Under the pieces are notes generated by a model. That model did not search any database. It saw nothing but the letters and a program-made list of their open reading frames with translations, and was not told where the DNA came from. From Eudorina sp. 2006-703-Eu-15 (Eukaryota > Chlorophyta > Chlorophyceae > Chlamydomonadales > Volvocaceae): a stretch of DNA of 64,000 bases. Shown here one piece after another: positions 47,170 to 56,842 of this stretch. Made by a program: the position numbers and the translations under genes. The first letter of the stretch is position 1. Each line of letters opens with the position of its first letter. The DNA is taken from positions 310,045 to 374,044 of the forward strand of contig BDSI01000120.1 of the NCBI GenBank assembly GCA_003117195.1. The letters run 5' to 3'.

Positions 47170-50100
47170 CTGGTCTTGAGTGTGGCATGCGGTTATCGGG
47201 TAGGGTAGTATTAGCGAGGGTGTTGGCAGTTATAATGCGCTGCAGGGTGTTGTAATGCGCTGCAGTTTGACCTGGGTTTCCCTCGATATTGTTTTTACAC
47301 GGTAACGAACCAGACATTTGGTGGCATTTGAAACATTGCTTGGTGAAAGGGTTCAGGTTAGCAGGGTGTTTTCTTGTCGTGGTATCCGTGCAAAAGGCAA
47401 CAACGCCTATCTACTTGTGGTCTGCAGGCTGTTTGTTCATTGCTTGCTGGTAGCCCTGCTCGTATCACATTTTTTCATGGACAGAAAGTTTCGGTGTGTT
47501 TCAGTCAGCTGATACGTTATGGGCTGTTTGCCTGTGGTGCGTGAACCTGTGTGGGCGGTGCTTCCGGAGGCCCTGTTGGATCTTGGATTCCTCCTGGACA
47601 ATGTCGCTGCATCGGGACACCACTGCGACTTCCAGTACAGCATCTGTTCAGCAAGACATCTTAGACCTTACGGATGTGATTGCCGCTTAACCTCATGAGG
47701 GCAGAATCGCAGCTCAGCTCGCTTGCTAACCCTGAAGCATGTAGTTGTGTTGCAGATGGAGCTCCCTCTGACGCTCAGCCGTGCTCAGCCGAGTGTCGCT
47801 GCGGTCGAACTATCATAAAGACACTTTTGGACATATAGTGCTTTGACTAGGTTTTGCTGCATATTGCACAAGCGCGCCGCCGCTATCATTGAAATACTTC
47901 ACATGAAATCATCAACTACCACATTTAGAAACGACACGTGCGGGTAGGGCCATGTTCTGTGGGCCAAAGCTTCCACCAGGAAGGACGCTACTTCCGCTGT
48001 CAGCTGAACCGCTGGTCAAACAATCAGAGGGACTTGCCTTAAGGCATTGCAGCCCAAAATGACGGTCAGTTACCTTAAGACTGAACCTTCGATATAACAC
48101 ATGCTGGCCAGACGTAAAATCCATACACTACCGTGCGAGCCTACGGCCAGAGACTGCGGCGTGCGCTCGTATCCATAGGCAACCGACTTTGTGCTCCCTA
48201 CTTCACCGAAAACGCAGGAGTATCTGTCCTGAAGGCTACGGCACACTTCTCACATAGCATGTATCATTTGCGGGATATTCAAGCCGCCCGCCCGCCACAT
48301 GGGGGCGGAGCACGTTCGCTGTACCAGGATGTGCATGCGCTGTACATAAAAGATTTGCCGACCGACGCCTCATGGGCAATAGGGTTTGGGTCACCTAGAG
48401 CCTGCTAGAGTTCAGTGGGGTTGCCGTCGGGAGTCCAGCCGCCTAGGAAAGTCCTTCAGGACAATGCGCACTAGGCCCGTCTCTATGGGATTTGGTTTCG
48501 GACACTCCTATGGGGACCTACGTGGTACTCTTAAGTCACTGTTTCTATGGAAGCCCGAAACCTGTCTGGAACCAAGCCAAATTCGCATGATTCTAAATAC
48601 TCGTTGCAATAACAAAAGACCGTGATACTCCTTGAAGGATGAGTATGTAAATAGGGTATTTGCGAGGATGCTTCTCACCGATCTTTGCCCTGGCAGACAA
48701 TGATAAATGAGGACCCTAATATTTAAGTTCGGCCTCCTTATGCTTGTATAAGCATTCATGTTGTTTGGTTGACATCAGCCTTGGGGCTCCAGTTCTCCAT
48801 GGCTATCAGCGCGCTGTCAGAGGGCACGCGACGCTAAGCAGGTGACTAATTATACCATCCAAACATAACGGTGCAATTGTTGGAAGGGAATATGAAACAA
48901 TATTTGATTAGCATTTTTACCGCTGTGGATCACCATCCTGCTGAAATACTAATGGAGAGCCCGCGTTCTGACAACGACATTGACTATGCAACGCAAACTA
49001 CTAAACTAACTCGGTATGTTGCAGACTTGTTAGAAACTACAAACTCGGTTTCATTTAGATTGTACAAGGAAAATATGTTGCAGATAACGTGGTCTGTGTG
49101 CCGTTTCTCAAAATCGTAGGACAAGGGCGCATTGAGTTGCTCCACTAGCTCCATAACCGAACTCCTACGGGACTTCAAAACTACTATGCGGAAGATTGGC
49201 CGTATGAAGTCCTACGCCGTAGGTCGTTGGTTTCGGGCCGTCCTAAGCCCATAGAAACGGGCCTACCGCGGTGAGACCTTACAACGTACCGCCCCCAGGC
49301 GAGTCGCTCGGTCACATCCCATGTGTCCGGCCTGACGAACGCACGGTGGCAAGGGCCTCTTCACCAAAGCGTTACAATACCTGTGAACAAGGCTGGCCTT
49401 CTAAAACCATGGAGACTGTATGGCGAAAGGGATGAGACTATTCTTTTGTGTAATGGATCCGTGTGAAGTCATGTTAAGGACAATCAAGGATTATCCCTAC
49501 TCAGTCAGCGTTGGTACTAGTCACGGGATGCTCAAGCATGGCGTGTCGCCGAATCGCATCCGTCGTCTTCTCCAAAACCATTATGGACAAATAGTCCATC
49601 CCTCCACCCTTGTATCATTTTTGTCTCCACGGACGTTCGCTTCATTCGGCAAGCATGCGACAGCTTAATTGAGTCAACCTTCATGTATTGAATTGTTTGG
49701 GTCATTGAGATATGAACAAATACCTATGCAGACCCAATGGCCCAGGCCTTGCAAATAGTTTGTGTCCCCGAAATTCATATGTGAACGCGAACGGGGTGTA
49801 CCTGAGATGTGGAACTGGCCTCAAAGTGACCGCAACGCTCAGCTCAGAGTAATAGTCCGCTCGCATCTCGCATATTCTGATGGTGCACACAAGAACAATA
49901 GTGTTTCTTCCTTGTGCCGAGCGGACCGCTCCGAAGTCATCTCCACCAGTTCGGCAGTTCCCAATTCCATGATGTGTACGTTGCTGCACAAACATAAGAC
50001 AATGGTGTTGCATTTGCCTAGACATTGCCACAAAAAAAATTGCATTCGAAGCATATTACCAAGTAGGCCTTACAAACCGACCTCGACGTCCCTAACCACC

Positions 50101-50181
50101 AAATTTATCAAACTTTAACATATCTTATAACGACAGATTAGAATCTTTGGTAAATTTGTTGTTCATGAACACATGCTTGTT
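47170..50181. other. Intergenic, ~3 kb, no supported gene
   Basis: Open frames up to about 118 codons on both strands without recognisable motifs or splice support. A weak inverted similarity links 48470-48520 with 49195-49250 (TAGGCCCGT then TCTATGGG in both), which may be the termini of an old element of about 0.8 kb. The stretch ends at the 8-bp duplication that flanks the large inverted-repeat element. Confidence 0.45.
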
Positions 50182-50189
50182 ACCAGGCC
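50182..50189. repeat. Target-site duplication, left copy (ACCAGGCC)
   Basis: ACCAGGCC here and at 56719-56726, exactly outside the two ends of the 6.5-kb inverted-repeat element. The outer sequences beyond the 8-mers are unrelated, as expected of a true target duplication. Confidence 0.75.
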
Positions 50190-52085
50190 CCTAACCCCCC
50201 CCCCGGAATCGCTTGGCCCCGGAATGAGATCCAGCCAACGAACTACGGCGGGGCCCGCAAGCGCAAAAGTTTGTTTTGATGCGTTCTATACTAAGCTAAT
50301 ATTATGCGCTAGCAGGCTAACTAGAAAGCAGAATCTCCAACGGCCTGCCGGACAACTTATACTTTGGATGCGCAACTTTCGCGTTTTCCATATTCTAATA
50401 CTTACAAGATATTCTTCTCTATGAAATACATACAAATTGTTTGTATAGGCAGCTTGAGCTAAGGACCGGGTGACTAATGGCCATTTGATGGCGCAAAGCC
50501 CGACTTCCTGCGTCCGCAGAACGCGAATCATGAAAGTACGTTGTAACCTATAAGCTAGGCTTGCTCAGGGCGGCTCGCGGTGACGGATGTCCTGCGAAGG
50601 AGGCCTCGCGGCGGCCGCGATGCCGCAACAGCAGCCCTCGCTCGGCACAGCGGTACTGCTACCACCAGGAGCCATACTAGCAGCGACAGTGGATCCCGGG
50701 GCGGGGTCCACGGCGGCGGCGCGCGGAACGCTTCTGCCCGCTGTTGCCGCTGCGGGCACCGACCAGGCAACGCGGCTGCCGCGCGGAGCCGCTGTCGCCA
50801 TGCCGGACCCGCAAGCTGGTTCGGGGGCAGATCAGAGGGGGGCTAGGGGGCGGCGGAGGAGCACATAGGAAACGGCGCGATGATGGCAGCGGCAGGCGGC
50901 GGCGCGACGGCTGGTGGGACGCATATGGGGACGGGGACGTTGAGGGAGGAGAAGGCTGGTGGAACGAGGAAGAATGCTAGGGTCGGCAGGGCTGCGGGGG
51001 GGGTTGAATGCCGCGGGGACGGCAGGCGTTGCTACCGTACGCTGGTCGCGCGTGTTGGTGATTCATACGAAGCGGTATGGTGTGGTGGTGTCAAGCAATG
51101 TGGGTGGAGCGGTGCATCCTATCACGCGCGCGGTCGCGATTGCTGACCATCTGAAAGGAGAGTTGAGGCTTGTCTGGCGACACCACCGTTACGGTGGTCG
51201 CAGGTTCGAGTCCTGCATGTCCTCTTCACCTAGCTGCGTGTCATGTGTTTACTGCGTAAGGAATGGCGGCGCTGGTGATGGGTTTGGGCGGCGCAGGCGG
51301 CGGCGATGCTGGGCCGGGCGACGGCGCAGGTAGCGGCGGCGCTGGTGATGGGTTTGGGCGGCGCAGGCGGCGGCGATGCTGGGCCGGGCGACGGCGCAGG
51401 TAGCGGCGGCGCTGGTGATGGGTTTGGGCGGCGCAGGCGGCGGCGATGCTGGGCCGGGCGACGGCGCAGGTAACGGCGGCGCTGGTGATGGGTTTGGGCG
51501 GCGCAGGCGGCGGCGATGCTGGGCCGGGCGACGGCGCAGGTAGCGGCGGCGCTGGTGATGGGTTTGGGCGGCGCAGGCGGCGGCGATGCTGGGCCGGGCG
51601 ACGGCGCAGGTAGCGGCGGCGCTGGTGATGGGTTTGGGCGGCGCAGGCGGCGGCGATGCTGGGCCGGGCGACGGCGCAGGTAGCGGCGGCGCTGGTGATG
51701 GGTTTGGGCGGCGCAGGCGGCGGCGATGCTGGGCCGGGCGACGGCGCAGGTAACGGCGGCGCTGGTGATGGGTTTGGGCGGCGCAGGCGGCGGCGATGCT
51801 GGGCCGGGCGACGGCGCAGGTAGCGGCGGCGCTGGTGATGGGTTTGGGCGGCGCAGGCGGCGGCGATGCTGGGCCGGGCGACGGCGCAGGTAGCGGCGGC
51901 GCTGGTGATGGGTTTGGGCGGCGCAGGCGGCGGCGATGCTGGGCCGGGCGACGGCGCAGGTAGCGGCGGCGCTGGTGATGGGTTTGGGCGGCGCAGGCGG
52001 CGGCGATGCTGGGCCGGGCGACGGCGCAGGTAACGGCGGCGCTGGTGATGGGTTTGGGCGGCGCAGGCGGCGGCGATGCTGGGCC
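50190..52085 (+). repeat. Left terminal inverted repeat arm
   Basis: Outer ~1.06 kb (50190-51250) matches the reverse complement of 55660-56718 with only scattered differences (for example CGACAGTGGATCC against CGATAGTGGAGCC near 50690). It contains an AT-rich outer third, a GC-rich region with long Ala/Gly-rich spurious frames, a tRNA-like module at 51165-51224 and, from 51264, the 70-bp array. Confidence 0.85.
51165..51224 (+). ncRNA. tRNA-like module, left arm
   Basis: A compact 60-nt segment resembling a reduced tRNA: partial acceptor pairing (GAGG with CCTC), a mini D arm GTCTGGCGAC, a hairpin CCACCGTTACGGTGG, a one-base variable region and a standard T arm GCAGGTTCGAGTCCTGC with a B-box-like loop. 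It lacks U33, a normal D loop and full acceptor pairing, so it is not a functional tRNA by normal criteria. It may act as an internal RNA polymerase III promoter or be a SINE-like remnant; this is inference. Recurs at 52527-52587 and, inverted, at 55684-55743. Confidence 0.4.
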
Positions 52086-52090
52086 GGGCG
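51264..52090 (+). repeat. 70-bp minisatellite array, left (about 12 units)
   Basis: Units of 70 bp begin at 51271, 51341 and so on to 52041 (GCTGGTGATGGGTTTGGGCG...), nearly identical. The variant TAACGG replaces TAGCGG near 51470, 51750 and 52030, that is in every fourth unit, giving a 280-bp higher-order period. The array ends in a G-run. Because 70 is not a multiple of 3, every frame cycles through the same peptide blocks. Confidence 0.95.
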
Positions 52091-52118
52091 GGGGGGGGGG
52101 GGGGGGGGGGGGGGGGGG
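52090..52118 (+). repeat. Poly-G tract (~28 G) ending the left array
   Basis: About 28 consecutive G, apparently expanded from GGGCGGGCG inside the 70-bp unit (GGGCCGGGCGACGG). After it the unit resumes for some 20 bp (GGGCGACGGCGCAGGTAGCGG) and then the array stops. The length is probably unreliable in the assembly. It would form G-quadruplexes. Confidence 0.85.
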
Positions 52119-52169
52119 CGGGCGACGGCGCAGGTAGCGGCGGTTGTCGTAATAAAGTAGCAGCAGTGG

Positions 52170-52620
52170 CTTGCGGGGGGCACGGCGACGGCGCGCGGAA
52201 CGGTTCAGCCCGGTGCTGCCTATGTGGGCACCGACCCGGCGACGCGGCTGTCGCGCGGAGCCGCTGTCACCACGCCGGAACCGTCAGCTGGTTCGGGGGC
52301 AGCTGTGGCACGGGCTAAGGCGCGGCGGAGGAGCACGTAGGAAAAGGCGCGGCGAAGCAAGGCAGCAACGGGCGGCGTTCTGACGGCTGCTTGGATGCAT
52401 ACGGGGACGGGGAAATGTTTATCAAAGGGACATCTGGTGGAGGAGTGTTACGGTCGACAGGGTTGTGGAAGTAGCGCGGGCGGCGGGAACGGCAGCCGTT
52501 GCTGTGTGCATCGCACGGCTGGAGATGAGGCGTGTCTGGCGACAACACTGCCACGGTGTCCAGCAGGTTCGATTCCTGCATGTCCTCTATGCGTCTATGC
52601 GTGTCGGTTGCTTACCGCGT
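52170..52620 (+). repeat. Diverged direct copy of the inner arm sequence
   Basis: Aligns in direct orientation with about 50700-51300 of the left arm: shared blocks include GGCGCGCGGAACG, CGCGGAGCCGCTGTC, CTGGTTCGGGGGCAG, CGGCGGAGGAGCAC and the tRNA-like module at 52527-52587. Divergence is far greater than between the two arms. Directly after the module is one degenerate 70-bp-like unit (GGTGGCGCTGGTGGCAGG), not an array. Confidence 0.7.
52527..52587 (+). ncRNA. tRNA-like module, central diverged copy
   Basis: Same order of elements as in the arms: GAGG...CCTC ends, GTCTGGCGAC unchanged, hairpin ACACTGCCACGGTGT and T arm GCAGGTTCGATTCCTGC. Against the arm copy the hairpin has a compensatory C-G to A-T change and a C-G to T-G change with the stem kept, which suggests the fold has been conserved while the surrounding sequence diverged. 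Confidence 0.4.
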
Positions 52621-52919
52621 GTTTTGGGTGGCGCTGGTGGCAGGTTGGGCGGGGGCCGCGGGCAACCGCGGCGCAGGCGGTGGCGGCGGTGCTGGGGATG
52701 AGTTCTGCGACGCTGGGTGTTGTGGTGTGCGGCGCGGTCGTCATTTTGGCGGCACCGACGCCGACGACGGTGATGACCTGGTTGACGAACCGCTGTCACA
52801 GTGGGGAAAGGCGCGGCGACCTCCCGGGCTTCTGATGGCGACCGACCCTGATCGGTACTCGCCCGAGAAGCCATCCCCGGGGGACGCCACACCCCGCCGG
52901 TAGGTCCAGCGGCGGCAGC

Positions 52920-53980
52920 GGCGCACACAGCCTAAGCCGAAGCCGGTGCAGCATCAGGACCGCGCCAGGTGTTCGGCTACCAGCTGTCGACTGTTTGCGA
53001 AGAAGGGCTGTAAGTATTCGGCCTGCGCCAAGCACTGCCGGGGTTGCGAGGTGCACGCCGACAAGGCTGGCAGCAGCAGCACCAGCAGCGAGAGTGGCAC
53101 CGACAGCGCGGGAGACGTGGACAACGGCGACGGCGAGGAGGGGCAGACCGCTGCGCTTGGGGGGCCCATCCGAAACGGCGCCGCCAGTCACATGTTGTAT
53201 GGTGACACACTCACGGCTATGGCGAATGTGGATGCTTCGGCTTTGTATGGAGTTGCGTCTTACAGCGATAGATTTGGAAGAGGCAGCAGTGACAGCCACG
53301 GGTACGGCGGACTCGGCGGGGGCGCCGGTTCGGACGCTGCGGCCGCTGCGGCCGTCGCCCTTCGCCACGTGCCGTATGGCAGCAGCAGCGGGGGCGGGGC
53401 CGACGCGGGAGGGTACGACGGCCGCGGCGGGTACGGCGGACTCGGCGGGGGCGCCGACGCGGGAGGGTACGACCACAACACCCAGCACATGTTGTCGCCA
53501 AACAAGCGCGGCCCACTTGCTGAAGATTTCTATCTGGGAGTACACCAGGAATACTTTCGCTGCCTGGCCGACCCATCGAGCTTTGCCGCCGATTGTCCAT
53601 TGAGATCGACGGTATGGGCGAACATGACGCCTGTCTGGGCAGCGGGCGACACCGATCTTAGGCGCAGACACTGTGGAGAGATCGAATCGCGGGGCGAGGA
53701 GCATGGACGGGAGGTGATGGACCGAGACACTGCATTGCGCGTTCCGAACCGCCCCGCTTCACGGAGCGCCTGGAGGCCTGGCTGGCGTCCAACGCCGAAG
53801 ACACGGAAGAGAAGACCCTGCACTCCATCTGGCTACGTGAACGGCCGCCCGCGTGTTCGAGCAGATGGGAGCGGTGGCCCGCGGTGTGGCTGGGAGTGTG
53901 CGCGGTAGGAATGCGCGCCGCCTCGAACGTGCCGATGGGGCGTGTGACGGACATGGGCGATGGCCACGATATCCTCGTGT
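52920..53980 (+). CDS. Cysteine-rich protein gene in the centre of the 6.5-kb element (model incomplete)
   Basis: An open frame from about 52904 to a stop at 53908 begins with a Cys/His cluster (RCSATSCRLFAKKGCKYS, then ACAKHCRGCEVH; spacing C-x4-C-x8-C-x4-C-x3-C-x2-C), followed by Ser/acidic linkers, then Gly-Tyr-rich GGYGGLGGGADAGGY repeats, then a more ordered part (EDFYLGVHQEYFRCLAD, then WANMTPVWAAGD). No ATG lies near the cluster and a TAG precedes it at 52901, so an upstream exon is likely. From about 53745 a different frame looks more protein-like (FTERLEAWLASNAEDTEEK to MGDGHDILV, stop near 53980), which suggests an intron or frameshift near 53680-53740. The N-terminal cluster fits a DNA- or chromatin-binding zinc finger of a transposon protein; the family is not recognised and no DDE/DDD core is seen. 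Confidence 0.45.
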
Positions 53981-54046
53981 AACACATATTGGGGAACAAC
54001 GCTTCATTGGCCCTCTCGCACGCGTCTGCGCCGCCCAAACGCATCA

Positions 54047-55650
54047 CCAGCGCCGCCGCTACCTGCGCCGTCGCCCGGCCCAGCATCGCCGCCGCCTGCG
54101 CCGCCCAAACCCATCACCAGCGCCGCCGTTACCTGCGCCGTCGCCCGGCCCAGCATCGCCGCCGCCTGCGCCGCCCAAACCCATCACCAGCGCCGCCGCT
54201 ACCTGCGCCGTCGCCCGGCCCAGCATCGCCGCCGCCTGCGCCGCCCAAACCCATCACCAGCGCCGCCGCTACCTGCGCCGTCGCCCGGCCCAGCATCGCC
54301 GCCGCCTGCGCCGCCCAAACCCATCACCAGCGCCGCCGCTACCTGCGCCGTCGCCCGGCCCAGCATCGCCGCCGCCTGCGCCGCCCAAACCCATCACCAG
54401 CGCCGCCGTTACCTGCGCCGTCGCCCGGCCCAGCATCGCCGCCGCCTGCGCCGCCCAAACCCATCACCAGCGCCGCCGCTACCTGCGCCGTCGCCCGGCC
54501 CAGCATCGCCGCCGCCTGCGCCGCCCAAACCCATCACCAGCGCCGCCGTTACCTGCGCCGTCGCCCGGCCCAGCATCGCCGCCGCCTGCGCCGCCCAAAC
54601 CCATCACCAGCGCCGCCGTTACCTGCGCCGTCGCCCGGCCCAGCATCGCCGCCGCCTGCGCCGCCCAAACGCATCACCAGCGCCGCCGTACCTGCGCCGT
54701 CGCCCCCCCCCCCCCCCCCCCCCCCCCCCCGCCGCTACCTGCGCCGTCGCCCGGCCCAGCATCGCCGCCGCCTGCGCCGCCCAAACCCATCACCAGCGCC
54801 GCCGCTACCTGCGCCGTCGCCCGGCCCAGCATCGCCGCCGCCTGCGCCGCCCAAACCCATCACCAGCGCCGCCGCTACCTGCGCCGTCGCCCGGCCCAGC
54901 ATCGCCGCCGCCTGCGCCGCCCAAACCCATCACCAGCGCCGCCGTTACCTGCGCCGTCGCCCGGCCCAGCATCGCCGCCGCCTGCGCCGCCCAAACCCAT
55001 CACCAGCGCCGCCGCTACCTGCGCCGTCGCCCGGCCCAGCATCGCCGCCGCCTGCGCCGCCCAAACCCATCACCAGCGCCGCCGTTACCTGCGCCGTCGC
55101 CCGGCCCAGCATCGCCGCCGCCTGCGCCGCCCAAACCCATCACCAGCGCCGCCGCTACCTGCGCCGTCGCCCGGCCCAGCATCGCCGCCGCCTGCGCCGC
55201 CCAAACTCATCACCAGCGCCGCCGTTACCTGCGCCGTCGCCTGGCCCAGCATCGCCGCCGCCTGCGCCGCCCAAACCCATCACCAGCGCCGCCGCTACCT
55301 GCGCCGTCGCCCGGCCCAGCATCGCCGCCGCCTGCGCCGCCCAAACCCATCACCAGCGCCGCCGTTACCTGCGCCGTCGCCCGGCCCAGCATCGCCGCCG
55401 CCTGCGCCGCCCAAACCCATCACCAGCGCCGCCGCTACCTGCGCCGTCGCCCGGCCCAGCATCGCCGCCGCCTGCGCCGCCCAAACCCATCACCAGCGCC
55501 GCCGTTACCTGCGCCGTCGCCCGGCCCAGCATCGCCGCCGCCTGCGCCGCCCAAACCCATCACCAGCGCCGCCGCTACCTGCGCCGTCGCTCGGCCCAGC
55601 ATCGCCGCCGCCTGCGCCGCCCAAACCCATCACCAGCGCCGCCATTCCTT
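54047..55650 (-). repeat. 70-bp minisatellite array, right (about 22 units)
   Basis: Same 70-bp unit as the left array on the opposite strand. It is split by a C-run at 54705-54730 into about 9 and 13 units. Variants CGCCGCT and CGCCGTT tend to alternate every other unit in the distal half (for example 54943, 55083, 55223, 55363 and 55503 are GTT), unlike the every-fourth pattern on the left. All three plus-strand frames are open across the array (556-604 codons), each a rotation of one 70-residue repeat rich in Pro, Ala and Arg. Confidence 0.95.
54705..54730 (-). repeat. Poly-C tract (~26 C) inside the right array
   Basis: Homopolymer arising at GTCGCCC of the unit, the same internal position as the G-run of the left array read on the other strand. 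The array continues on both sides. The neighbouring unit also lacks one base (GCCGTACCTG). Confidence 0.85.
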
Positions 55651-55683
55651 ACGCAGTAAACACTTGACACGCAGCTAGGTGAA

Positions 55684-55743
55684 GAGGACATGCAGGACTC
55701 GAACCTGCGACCACCGTAACGGTGGTGTCGCCAGACAAGTCTC
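55684..55743 (-). ncRNA. tRNA-like module, right arm
   Basis: Inverted copy of 51165-51224, identical except for one or two bases (the 5' end reads GAGACTTGTC rather than GAGGCTTGTC). The same limits apply: a T arm and hairpin are clear, but a complete tRNA cloverleaf is not. Confidence 0.4.
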
Positions 55744-56718
55744 AACTCTCCTTTCAGATGGTCAGCAATCGCGACCGCGCGCGTGATAGGATGCACCGCT
55801 CCACCCACATTGCTTGACACCACCACACCATACCGCTTCGTATGAATCACCAACACGCGCGACCAGCGTACGGTAGCAACGCCTGCCGTCCCCGCGGCAT
55901 TCAACCCCCCCCGCAGCCCTGCCGACCCTAGCATTCTTCCTCGTTCCACCAGCCTTCTCCTCCCTCAACGTCCCCGTCCCCATATGCGTCCCACCAGCCG
56001 TCGCGCCGCCGCCTGCCGCTGCCATCATCGCGCCGTTTCCTATGTGCTCCTCCGCCGCCCCCTAGCCCCCCTCTGATCTGCCCCCGAACCAGCTTGCGGG
56101 TCCGGCATGGCGACAGCGGCTCCGCGCGGCAGCCGCGTTGCCTGGTCGGTGCCCGCAGCGGCAACAGCGGGCAGAAGCGTTCCGCGCGCCGCCGCCGTGG
56201 ACCCCGCCCCGGGCTCCACTATCGCTGCTAGTATGGCTCCTGGTGGTAGCAGTACCGCTGTGCCGAGCGAGGGCTGCTGTTGCGGCATCGCGGCCGCCGC
56301 GAGGCCTCCTTCGCAGGACATCCGCCACCGCGAGCCGCCCTGAGCAAGCCTAGCTTATAGGTTACAACGTACGTTCATGATTCGCGTTCTGCGGACGCAG
56401 GAAGTCGGGCTTTGCGCCATCAAATGGCCATTAGTCACCCGGTCCTTAGCTCAAGCTGCCTATATAAACAATTTGTATGTATTTCATAGAGAAGAATATC
56501 TTGTAAGTATTAGAATATGGAAAACGCGAAAGTTGCGCATCCAAAGTATAAGTTGTCCGGCAGGCCGTTGGAGATTCTGCTTTCTAGTTAGCCTGCTAGC
56601 GCATAATATTAGCTTTGTAAAGAACGCATCAAAACAAACTTTTGCGCTTGCGGGCCCCGCCGTAGTTCGTTGGCTGGATCTCATTCCGGGGCCAAGCCAT
56701 TCCGGGGGGGGGTAAGGC

Positions 56719-56726
56719 ACCAGGCC
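56719..56726. repeat. Target-site duplication, right copy (ACCAGGCC)
   Basis: Exact match to 50182-50189. It lies between the transposon end and the promoter region of SGNH hydrolase gene 2. Confidence 0.75.
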
Positions 56727-56842
56727 AGGGGAATCGGGACACTCATCCGTGATCAGACCCGAGACTTGCCCTGAATTTGTCATTTATCAGCGTCCACTTG
56801 TACCTCACAAAAATTAGGCTTGTACAAGATTTTTATGAACAT

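Larger units (their letters stand above)
50190..56718. mobile_element. 6.5-kb candidate DNA transposon with long terminal inverted repeats
   Basis: 6,529 bp bounded by an 8-bp direct duplication. The ends are inverted: the left begins CCTAACCCCCCCCCCGG, and the reverse complement of the right begins GCCTTACCCCCCCCCGG; both continue GGAAT-GCTTGGCCCCGG, with one mismatch after GGAAT. The arms run about 50190-52085 and 54050-56718 and remain nearly identical for over 1 kb outside the arrays. Between the arms are a diverged direct copy of part of the arm (52170-52620) and a cysteine-rich coding region (about 52920-53980). An 8-bp duplication is known for hAT, P and the Kyakuja-Dileera-Zisupton (KDZ) superfamilies, the last reported from volvocine algae; no transposase catalytic motif was identified, so the superfamily is open. 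The right end lies 124 bp upstream of SGNH gene 2. Confidence 0.7.
54050..56718 (-). repeat. Right terminal inverted repeat arm
   Basis: Inverted partner of 50190-52085. The outer part (55660-56718) is collinear with the left arm; the inner part is a longer 70-bp array (about 22 units against 12), which makes this arm about 0.8 kb longer. Near-identity of the outer arms implies either recent insertion or ongoing gene conversion between them. Confidence 0.85.

Noticed and set aside
49420..49668. 82-codon open frame as a small gene
   Set aside because: No similarity recognised, no splice or composition signal, and frames of this length are common by chance here.
51165..51224. Ordinary tRNA gene
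   Set aside because: The T arm is good, but the D arm is too short, the base before the anticodon position is not T, and the acceptor stem pairs poorly. Kept only as a tRNA-like module.
51264..52090. Possible CRISPR array
   Set aside because: Units are contiguous and nearly identical with no unique spacers, and the genome is eukaryotic.
53853..55678. Three overlapping plus-strand frames of 556-604 codons, and the matching minus-strand frame at 51230-52183
   Set aside because: They are produced by the 70-bp repeat, which has no stop codon in any of these frames. Not annotated as genes.
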